Source: Bog-473 sp963730395
GTDB lineage: Bacteria > Actinomycetota > Acidimicrobiia > Acidimicrobiales > RAAP-2
Length of the DNA: 64,000 bases
NCBI GenBank assembly: GCA_963730395.1
Contig: CAVSSK010000018.1
Location: 62,001 to 126,000 of the forward strand
Direction of reading: 5' to 3'
Part shown: one piece after another, positions 33,832 to 41,248 of the stretch
How the letters are laid out: every line of letters starts with the position of its first letter
How positions within the stretch are numbered: the first letter of the stretch is position 1
The notes under the pieces: model-generated
Told to the model about the DNA's origin: nothing
Seen by the model: the letters and a program-made list of their open reading frames with translations, nothing else
The model's database searches: none
Translations under genes and position numbers: made by a program

Positions 33832-35187
33832 TCAACGGGTCAGACGCCACCACACCCCGGGGGCCGAGAGCGCACTCGCCGTCCGCAGCTCCACTTGGGT
33901 TGAAAGGCCTCCCACCCCAACTCGCAACATCCCGACCGTGGCCCCGCTCGGTAAGGCGCCATCCAAGGGGCCGCGTCGAACTTCCAGAGTCGCAACGAGA
34001 CCGGGCCACCCGATCACGTCGACAGGTTGTGCCACGGTCACGGGTGCCATCGAACCCCAGGGCGCATGGAGCTCGGCGACCGTCTGGCCGGGAGCGAAAA
34101 GGGTGAAGCTGTGCAAGGCGACGAAGACACTCCTCACCAGCGCGTCACCCGCATCGACCGCGGCGGTGTTCGGGCCGAGCGCCCCGCCCGGCTGGCCCAG
34201 GACGGCACCGACGACCGTGACTGACTTCCCGCCGATGTTCTGCTGCGCCGCGAAGAGATAGCAGCCCTGTGCAGCCGAGTCGGAGCCCGTCTTGATGCCA
34301 ATGATCCCGTCGTGCCCGAGGTCGAAATTGGGGTTGTAGACCACGGTGGTCATCGGCACGCTCGCCTGGGCCAGCGAGACGATCTGCCGGAAGACCGGGA
34401 TGGACAACGATGCCTCGCCCAGGCGGACGAGGTCCTCAGCCGTGCTCGTCGTGGCCGGGTCCACTCCGCTCGGATCAGTGATGTGTGTCGAGCCGAGACC
34501 GAGCCTGCTCGCTGCTGCATTCATCTTGGTGACGAACGCGCCGACGCTTCCCGCGTCCCAGTCGGCGAGGACCGTCGCCATGTCGGCTCCCGAGTCAACC
34601 AACAGCCCCTCGAGTGCTTGGAGCTCGGTGAGTGACTCTCCGGCTGCCACCGGGACCTCGGACTCCTGTCCCGCCTGCCCCGCCTGATACGCCGCGAGCG
34701 CGTCAGCGGTGACGGGGATCGCCGGGCCGTCCTCCCCCGGCGCCAAACGGTGATCTGTCAGGACCACGTAGGCCGCGAGGAGCTCGGCCAGACCGGCGAC
34801 CGGGACGGGCCGGGACGCACGTAGCTGGCCCACTGCCCCAACGCCCACGACCGCCGCCGCTGCCTCTCCGCTGCTTGGCCATGCGATGGACGGTGCCTGG
34901 CCCGGGAGACGGACTTCTCGGATCTCGAGGGTGGCGTGAGGAAGCGGTCGTACCCATTGCGCGATGGCACCCGCGCCGAGCACCGCGACGATGAGGACGA
35001 TGCCCCAGGTGAGGAGACGCCGGCGCCGGCGCGAGGCGCGCAGCCCGGCAACGATCTCGAGCTCGTCTTCGCTCGGCGGAGGGAGCTGTCTGCCGATTTC
35101 GGCGAGGCGTTCCTCGTTTTCCCGAGGCAATGCCCGCTTGCGGGCGTGGGCAGGACCTTTGGGTCTCCCGCTGTCGTTGCCGTCCAC
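33832..35187 (-). CDS. D-alanyl-D-alanine carboxypeptidase homologue lacking catalytic residues
   Basis: The 451-residue protein is a membrane-anchored (span about 58-76) member of peptidase family S11. The fold is clear, with KTG at residues 299-301 (IIGIKTGSDSAAQG) and LLVDSGADMATVLADWDAGS in place of the SxN region. The nucleophile motif SxxK is replaced by G132-L-A-E135 (VPVAGLAELLAAYVVL), and the second motif lacks its asparagine (S199-G-A201). It is therefore predicted to be a pseudoenzyme, perhaps a wall-binding scaffold or regulator. The following C-terminal domain resembles the usual DacC-type extension. The gene itself is intact. Confidence 0.85.
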   Translation of the reverse strand: MDGNDSGRPKGPAHARKRALPRENEERLAEIGRQLPPPSEDELEIVAGLRASRRRRRLLTWGIVLIVAVLGAGAIAQWVRPLPHATLEIREVRLPGQAPSIAWPSSGEAAAAVVGVGAVGQLRASRPVPVAGLAELLAAYVVLTDHRLAPGEDGPAIPVTADALAAYQAGQAGQESEVPVAAGESLTELQALEGLLVDSGADMATVLADWDAGSVGAFVTKMNAAASRLGLGSTHITDPSGVDPATTSTAEDLVRLGEASLSIPVFRQIVSLAQASVPMTTVVYNPNFDLGHDGIIGIKTGSDSAAQGCYLFAAQQNIGGKSVTVVGAVLGQPGGALGPNTAAVDAGDALVRSVFVALHSFTLFAPGQTVAELHAPWGSMAPVTVAQPVDVIGWPGLVATLEVRRGPLDGALPSGATVGMLRVGVGGLSTQVELRTASALSAPGVWWRLTR

Positions 35188-35449
35188 GACCTCAACGCTA
35201 AGGCGGCGATGCGCAGCGCAGTGTGCACATGCGCCTGCGCCGTTGGGCGGGCATCACGTGAACGCCCGTCTCCAAGCGCCGGCATTGGGCGACCTCGCTG
35301 GACCCTCGACCCGAATGGGGGACGCCCCTCGCCCTCGGTCACTCAACGACCCAAGCGTCGTATCAGCTGGTCACGACGTCGTGGGTTACTGACCCGGCGG
35401 CTGGTATTCGTCCTCTTGGGGGTCGCACCCATGTGTCATCGTTTTCCAC
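35188..35449. other. 262-bp divergent intergenic region
   Basis: It lies between the minus-strand S11 homologue and the plus-strand HIT gene. Both promoters must be here, but nothing specific could be read. No small gene is supported. Confidence 0.4.
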
Positions 35450-35863
35450 ATGGTCTGCGTCTTCTGTGAGATCGTCGCAGGAAGGGCGCCGGCCGTGGTC
35501 GTACACCGGTCTGACCGAGCGATCGCTTTGCTGCCGAGGGACGGCCTCCTGGCACCGGGACATTGCCTGGTCGCTCCCCTCACACACTCCACCGATCTCT
35601 TTGATGTTGATCCTGAAGCCCTGAACGCCACAATGCTCCTTGTCAAGCGGCTCTCTCAGGCCATGCGGGCCACCCTTGGCGCGGACGGGGTGAACGTGCT
35701 GAATGCCAGCGGTCCACACTCCGAGCAGTCGGTGTTCCACCTGCATTTTCACGTCGTTCCAAGATGGTCAGGTGATGGCTTCACGACGTGGCCGACCGAG
35801 CGTTCGAGAGTGCGGCCAATCGATGATGTCGAGCACCGGCTTTCGAGTTGGCTCGAGGAGTGA
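35450..35863 (+). CDS. HIT family protein
   Basis: The 137-residue histidine-triad protein contains CVFCEIVAGRAP at the N terminus, where family members bind zinc or close the fold, and the catalytic HLHFHVVP with the histidine triad. HIT proteins hydrolyse AMP-lysine, Ap4A or similar nucleotides. The ATG at 35450 gives the normal length. Confidence 0.94.
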   Translation: MVCVFCEIVAGRAPAVVVHRSDRAIALLPRDGLLAPGHCLVAPLTHSTDLFDVDPEALNATMLLVKRLSQAMRATLGADGVNVLNASGPHSEQSVFHLHFHVVPRWSGDGFTTWPTERSRVRPIDDVEHRLSSWLEE

Positions 35864-36027
35864 GCCCACTGCCCCCGGCCGCCGCCTTGGTGACCACTTT
35901 CCCTCCTGCTCGGACGTCCCGGTATCCGGCATCAGGCAGTCTGGCCCGCCCGGTAGTCACTCCGAGCGGACACGAGGTGCTGCGATCATTGGCGAGCAAG
36001 TGGCCGGCGTCCAGCTACCGTGGCCCT

Positions 36028-36294
36028 GTGAGCGGCCCGCGACTGCCCGGTGGGGTGGTACACAAGCTTCCTGGAGACCTGCGCAAGGCGCTGATCGCCA
36101 ACCCCACGGCACTCGTTGCCTGGAAGGACATCACGCCCCTCGCCCGCAACGAGTTCATCTGCTGGGTCGAAGATGCCAAGCAGGACATGACCCGAGAACG
36201 CCGCATCCGCCGGACCCAGGAAGAGCTGGAGGAAGGCCAGCGTCGGCCCTGCTGCTGGCCAGGATGCACGCACCGCGAGCGCACCGGCACATAG
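36028..36294 (+). CDS. YdeI/OmpD-associated-like protein
   Basis: From GTG 36028 the 88 residues read VSGPRLPGGVVHKLPGDLRKAL and include LVAWKDITPLARNEFICWVEDAKQDMTRERRIRRTQEELEEG and a final PCCWPGC. This is the C-terminal helical module of YdeI-type proteins (bacteriocin-protection family). Longer frames extend upstream to 35848 but overlap the HIT gene and are not homologous. It may respond to antimicrobial peptides, by family. Confidence 0.7.
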   Translation: MSGPRLPGGVVHKLPGDLRKALIANPTALVAWKDITPLARNEFICWVEDAKQDMTRERRIRRTQEELEEGQRRPCCWPGCTHRERTGT

Positions 36295-36567
36295 CAGTCG
36301 GGGCTCACTCGCCGGGACACGCCGGGGAAGACAGAACAGAGGTACCTGACCGAGCGCGGGGCGGGTTCCAAGGTCCACTTCGCCATGACAGTGTCGAGAC
36401 GCGTCCGCGGCGGTGACACGCCCCACGCCTCGATGGCACGCCAGAACCAGTGGATCCGCCTTTCAGCGATGACTGAACGTTCCTCGTTCATCGATCAGGT
36501 GGCCCCGAATGTGGGTCGAGAGCCTCATTTCACTTGAGTCACCGGCGGGAACCGCCGATGGAAGATC

Positions 36568-38943
36568 GTGGAGTTTCCTGGTCAGAGGGTCGCTGTGGAT
36601 CTACTGCCGGCTGGCCGTCGGCACGACGACGGCTCGCCGATGACGCGCGGGGTCTCGATCGCCTACTGGGTGCTGGGTGTCTTGCTAGCGGCGTACGTGG
36701 TGACCCTCCTCGTGTATCCCAACGGCCAGGGGTCGTCCTTCTTGAACAACTGGGTGGTCGACGGCTTCGAGCTTGTGGTCGCCCTGCTGTGCATCGCCCG
36801 GGCGATCGCCGGTGGCCCGCTTCGGCCGGTGGCGATCGCTCTGGGTGCTGGTCTGCTGGCCTGGTCTTTGGGCGACGTCCTCTGGAGCATCGAGACGTTG
36901 GGCGGTGGCAACCCGTCGACACCGTCGCCGGCCGACGCCTTCTATCTCTTGTTCTACCCACTCGCCTGTGTGGCGATCATCCTGCTGATGCGCATGGAGG
37001 TCAGGAAGCTGCCGCTCACCGCGTGGCTCGACGGCATCATGACGGGGTTGGGAGCTGCGGCAGTCGTCGCCGCGTTCGCCTTCGACGCGATCTCCCAGGA
37101 GGTGAGTGGGCCTCCCCTCACCGTCATCACGCTGCTCGCCTACCCGATCGCCGACCTCGTGCTCCTGGCCATCGTCGTCGGGGCATTGGCGATGCTCCCG
37201 ACGTGGCGCAATGCCCAGTGGCTGATCCTCGCACTCGGCTGTGCCCTCGATGCCGTCGGTGACACGATCTACCTGTTCCAGACATCGGCGGGCACATACG
37301 TGGTGGGGACGCTTCTCGATGCGACCTGGCCCGCGGCCATCTTTCTCATCTCACTGGCGATGTGGCAGCGATCCACCACCTTGACCCGGTCCGTCGCGAT
37401 CCGGCCTCGCTTCACGCTGCCGGCGATCGGGGCGACATGCGGATTGGTCGTTCTCTTCCGTGGATCGTTGAACCATGTCAGCCGGGTGGCCCTCGTGCTG
37501 GCGGGCGTGACCCTGCTGGTCGTCGTGGGCCGTCTGCTTCTCTCTTTTCGCGACCTGACGACCATCAACGAGTCCAGGAAGCGACAGGCCCTGACCGACG
37601 AGCTCACCGGCCTCGGGAATCGCCGGTACTTGATGGGCGTCCTGGAGGACTTCTTCGCCGACAACGCCAGGGTCGATCACCATCGGCGCCTCGCGCTGCT
37701 ATTGATCGACCTCAATCATTTCAAGGAGATCAACGACTCGTTCGGGCATCCGGTCGGCGACCAGATCCTCAGGGCCCTCGGCCCTCGCATCCAAGGCATT
37801 CTTCGAAGCTCCGATGTCCTCGCCCGTCTCGGTGGTGACGAATTCGGTGTGGTGCTGACCGATGCAGACGTGGACTACGCCGCGACCGTCGCCGAACGCG
37901 TCACCGCACAACTCGAGGAATCGTTCCAGCTGGACGTGGCGAGCTTGTACCTGAGCGCCAGTATCGGGATCGCGGTAGCGCCCGAGCATGCGCAGAACAG
38001 TGCCGAACTGTTCCGATGCAGCGATGTGGCGATGTACCGAGCCAAGGTGGCCCGCCGTCCGTTCGACGTGTACGAACAGTCCGGCGATGATGGCTTGAGC
38101 CGGATGCAGCGCATTGACCAGCTGCGCCATGCCATCGAGGAGCGCACACTCGAGCTCAGGTTCCAGCCACAGTTCGACCTCCGTACGGGCGAGGTCCCGG
38201 CGGTCGAGGCGCTGCTGCGCTGGCCGCACCCGGAGTTGGGCCTGATCCGGCCCACCGAGTTTCTCCCCCTCGCCGAGGAGGCGGGACTCATAAAGCCACT
38301 CACCGACCTGGTCTTGGAACTGGCATTGGCCGAATGCAGCCGTTGGCATGCGGAAGGACACCACGTGGCCGTGTCGGTCAACCTGTCGACGACGAGCCTT
38401 CTCGATGTCGAGTTACCCAACCGGATCCGCTTCTTGCTCGCTCGCCACCGCCTGGGTGCTGACGCGCTCATCCTGGAGATCACCGAGACGACCCTCATGG
38501 CGGATCGCACGCGCGCCCGTCAGGTCGTGCAGCGGCTCCACGACCTGGGCCTGATCGTGTCCATCGACGACTTCGGGACGGGGTTCTCCTCTCTGGCCTA
38601 TGTGAGTGACCTCGCCGTCGGCGAGCTGAAGATCGACCGCGAGCTCATCAGCGGCCTTGCTTCTGCTGACAATCAGAAGGGCGAGGCCGTCGTGCGCACC
38701 ACCATCGAGCTCGGCCACTCCCTGGGACTGCGAGTCGTCGCCGAGGGTGTCGAGGATGCGGACACCTACGAGTCACTGGTTTCTCTGGGCTGTGACCTCG
38801 CCCAGGGCTACTTCCTGTGTGAACCCCAGCCGGCGAACGAGCTCTCCTTCCCATCGCCGGGATCACGCCCACGCAATGTCCGCGAACTGAGGTCACCGGC
38901 GTGGCTGGCGCACCGGGACGACGTGGCTCTTGGCGAGGCCTAG
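36568..38943 (+). CDS. Membrane-bound GGDEF-EAL protein (c-di-GMP cyclase/phosphodiesterase)
   Basis: A 791-residue protein. The N-terminal 330 residues form about eight to ten membrane spans (MTRGVSIAYWVLGVLLAAYVV onwards). A GGDEF domain follows, with GGDEF at about 422-426 and an RxxD inhibitory site (RSSD) exactly five residues earlier. The EAL domain has EALLRW near 547, NLSTTSL, EITETTLM, IDDFGTGFSSL near 669, KIDRELI and AEGVED. All catalytic residues for both activities appear present. The start is GTG 36568; an internal ATG (MTRGVS) is possible. It lies alone, so its signals are unknown. Confidence 0.93.
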   Translation: MEFPGQRVAVDLLPAGRRHDDGSPMTRGVSIAYWVLGVLLAAYVVTLLVYPNGQGSSFLNNWVVDGFELVVALLCIARAIAGGPLRPVAIALGAGLLAWSLGDVLWSIETLGGGNPSTPSPADAFYLLFYPLACVAIILLMRMEVRKLPLTAWLDGIMTGLGAAAVVAAFAFDAISQEVSGPPLTVITLLAYPIADLVLLAIVVGALAMLPTWRNAQWLILALGCALDAVGDTIYLFQTSAGTYVVGTLLDATWPAAIFLISLAMWQRSTTLTRSVAIRPRFTLPAIGATCGLVVLFRGSLNHVSRVALVLAGVTLLVVVGRLLLSFRDLTTINESRKRQALTDELTGLGNRRYLMGVLEDFFADNARVDHHRRLALLLIDLNHFKEINDSFGHPVGDQILRALGPRIQGILRSSDVLARLGGDEFGVVLTDADVDYAATVAERVTAQLEESFQLDVASLYLSASIGIAVAPEHAQNSAELFRCSDVAMYRAKVARRPFDVYEQSGDDGLSRMQRIDQLRHAIEERTLELRFQPQFDLRTGEVPAVEALLRWPHPELGLIRPTEFLPLAEEAGLIKPLTDLVLELALAECSRWHAEGHHVAVSVNLSTTSLLDVELPNRIRFLLARHRLGADALILEITETTLMADRTRARQVVQRLHDLGLIVSIDDFGTGFSSLAYVSDLAVGELKIDRELISGLASADNQKGEAVVRTTIELGHSLGLRVVAEGVEDADTYESLVSLGCDLAQGYFLCEPQPANELSFPSPGSRPRNVRELRSPAWLAHRDDVALGEA

Positions 38944-38996
38944 GTCGTCCGCTCGTACGCGCCCGAACGCCGTCGTGCAAATTGACCGGATAGGCG

Positions 38997-39665
38997 TCAG
39001 GTCACGCCGACCAACCATGGCGCCACGATGTCCGCGACGGCCTCGTCCCGCTTCCGCAGAGAGTGGTCGCCGTCGATGAACACGAGCGTGACGGCGCCGG
39101 GAATGACCGCTGTCTCTCGCTCGAGCTCGTCGGGAGCCGCGAACGCATCCCGCCGACCGGACACGAAGAGACACGGCACGCGCAGGTCGGGGAAGTGGGA
39201 TGTCCGCAGACGGTCGGGCTTTCCCGGTGGGTGCAGCGGGTAACTGATCAGGACGAGGGCCGCCACTGCGAGACCTTCGGCCGCCGCCATGGAGCACATC
39301 CGGCCACCCATGGAGCGACCGCCTATGGCCACACGGCTGGTCGGCACGCCAAGTCGTCCAGCCAGCCCGGTGGTTGCGCTGCGAACGGTCTCTATACATA
39401 CCCCTGGTGGGTCGGGGCGGCGCCTGCCCGCCGTGCGCCCGGGGAATTCGACTCGTTCGACGGCCACGCCCAGAGTGCTCACCTCGCGGTCGATCGCCAC
39501 CAGGGCGGGCTGATCCCGCCCGGCACTCGCACCCGGGGTGAGCACCAGGCCAGCAGGTCCGGACCCGGTCACAGCGCCATCATGCTCGACCTTCGAGCCC
39601 GAGGCGGTTGAGGATCCGAGTCGACCGCTGAGAATGGAAGAGTGGCGGTGTGCCATCGCCACCAC
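38997..39665 (-). CDS. Alpha/beta hydrolase, KANL3/Tex30-like
   Basis: The 222-residue protein has an alpha/beta hydrolase core with the nucleophile elbow IGGRSMGGRMC, the acidic strand LFVSGRRDAF and the catalytic histidine in FIDGDHSLRKRDE. This small hydrolase class includes dienelactone hydrolase-like proteins of unknown substrate. The first 45 residues are weakly conserved, so the start could be further in. It is convergent with the GGDEF-EAL gene and divergent from the next gene. Confidence 0.85.
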   Translation of the reverse strand: MVAMAHRHSSILSGRLGSSTASGSKVEHDGAVTGSGPAGLVLTPGASAGRDQPALVAIDREVSTLGVAVERVEFPGRTAGRRRPDPPGVCIETVRSATTGLAGRLGVPTSRVAIGGRSMGGRMCSMAAAEGLAVAALVLISYPLHPPGKPDRLRTSHFPDLRVPCLFVSGRRDAFAAPDELERETAVIPGAVTLVFIDGDHSLRKRDEAVADIVAPWLVGVT

Positions 39666-39715
39666 CAGCGATGCCGGGCTCCACCGGCATCCGGCTCTGA
39701 TCGATAGGTTTCGAC

Positions 39716-40510
39716 GTGGGCTCGGACCCGCCCTGGCTCGAGCGCACCGCTCGCGCCGTCGGCCCGATCGGCCGTTGGAGTCCCCTCGGTGGCGGTGCCT
39801 GGCTGGTCGAGGCCAGGTCGCGGATCGTCGTGGTCAAGGTCGGTCCAGGCGTCGGGGACGAGGCCGACGGGCTGCGGCAACTGCGCGCGGTGTCCGGCGC
39901 CCCGCCGGTGCCCGACGTGGTGACGGTGGAGTCCGACCTCCTGATCACCGAAGCGGTCGATCAGACGGCCCGGACCTCCGGACACGAAGAGGCCCTCGGC
40001 CGCGCGCTCGCAACGCTGCACCGAGCCCCGTTCCCGCACTGGGGCGGTGGTTCGTCGTGGATCGGGTCCTGCCGCGTCGATCCCTCACGCAGTGCCGATG
40101 GCGCCGCCTTCTACGGCAGGCGACTCCGAGAACTGTCCGCTCGTTGCGGGCTGCAAGAGGTCGTGGACCGTGTCGTGGCCCGGCTGCCGGACCTGTTGCC
40201 ACCGGGAGGCCCCGCACTCGTCCATGGCGACCTGTGGTGGGGCAACGTCCTCTTCGGCGGCGACGGCAGGGCATGGCTGGTCGACCCCTCGGTGCATGGT
40301 GGCCACCCCGAGGAGGACTTGGCGATGCTCGCCTTGTTCGGTCGGCTGCCTGATCGTCTCCACCGTGCCTACATGGAGGTACAGCCCCTGCATTCGGGCT
40401 GGGAGGATCGTGTCGCCCTCTTCCAGCTCTATCCCCTGCTGGTGCACACGGTGCTGTTCGGCGGGGGCTACGGCGCCCAGGCGGAGGCCGTGGCCAGGCG
40501 CCTGGGCTGA
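39716..40510 (+). CDS. Fructosamine/ketosamine kinase-like phosphotransferase
   Basis: The 264-residue protein belongs to the fructosamine-3-kinase/aminoglycoside phosphotransferase fold. It shows the kinase core: VVVKVGPG (ATP lysine), the catalytic VHGDLWWGNVLF and the metal aspartate in WLVDPSVHGGHPEEDLAM. Ketosamine kinases remove sugars attached to protein amines and often precede repair enzymes. The start is GTG 39716. The length is slightly shorter than classical FN3K. Confidence 0.88.
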   Translation: MGSDPPWLERTARAVGPIGRWSPLGGGAWLVEARSRIVVVKVGPGVGDEADGLRQLRAVSGAPPVPDVVTVESDLLITEAVDQTARTSGHEEALGRALATLHRAPFPHWGGGSSWIGSCRVDPSRSADGAAFYGRRLRELSARCGLQEVVDRVVARLPDLLPPGGPALVHGDLWWGNVLFGGDGRAWLVDPSVHGGHPEEDLAMLALFGRLPDRLHRAYMEVQPLHSGWEDRVALFQLYPLLVHTVLFGGGYGAQAEAVARRLG

Positions 40511-40614
40511 CGGGTCCCCGACACAGGGACGCCAGGTCGTTCTCGGACCTGAGCGGGTGCAACCACGCACAGAGGGGATGGAACGCTCGCAGGCACGGCG
40601 CGAGACTCGGACGG

Positions 40615-41061
40615 ATGTCACAGGTACCGACCACGATCGTCCAGTGCACCAATTGTGGGACGAGGAACCGGGTGCCCGATCGGGCGTCGGGCGTCGCCAC
40701 GTGCGGGAAATGCGGGTCGGCGCTGCCCTGGATCACCGAGAGCGGGGACGACGACTTCGAGGCGGTGGTGGAGGCGGCGTCCATCCCAGTGCTCGTGGAC
40801 CTGTGGGCCGAGTGGTGCGGCCCCTGCCGCATGGTCAGCCCGGCACTCGAGCAGCTGGCCAGGGATTTGGCGGGCCGGTTGAAGCTGGTGAAGGTGAACG
40901 TCGACGCCTCGCCGGCCCTGTCACGCCGCTTCGAAGTGCAGGGCATTCCCACGCTCCTCCTCTTCGAGGGTGGGGCCCTGGTCTCACGTCGTACCGGGGC
41001 TGCTCCGCTCGAAGAGATCCGGCGGTGGGTCGACGCCGCGCTCCGGAGCCCCGCCCCCTGA
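40615..41061 (+). CDS. trxC: Thioredoxin 2 (zinc-ribbon type)
   Basis: The 148-residue protein has an N-terminal zinc ribbon with cysteines 11, 14, 30 and 33 (CTNC, CGKC) and a thioredoxin domain with WCGPC (C68, C71) and the cis-proline GIPTLLLFEGG. This is the Trx2/TrxC layout, active in oxidative stress and zinc-sensitive. The start is ATG 40615. It is on the plus strand, about 100 nt after the kinase-like gene. Confidence 0.93.
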   Translation: MSQVPTTIVQCTNCGTRNRVPDRASGVATCGKCGSALPWITESGDDDFEAVVEAASIPVLVDLWAEWCGPCRMVSPALEQLARDLAGRLKLVKVNVDASPALSRRFEVQGIPTLLLFEGGALVSRRTGAAPLEEIRRWVDAALRSPAP

Positions 41062-41248
41062 CCCCGGCCGCCAGGGGCACGATCGGGCAACCACGAGTCG
41101 GACAACGACGCCGGTGTCCGGACGCCTCGGTCCCGTTCCGCAGATGAGGCGTCGGCTTCTCCAGTCATTACCCAGACTCACTCGACCCGCCCGGCGCGGC
41201 GCTCGCTCGAGGCCCTCGCGGCCGTGGTGGGTCAGGTGAGCTCCGGTG

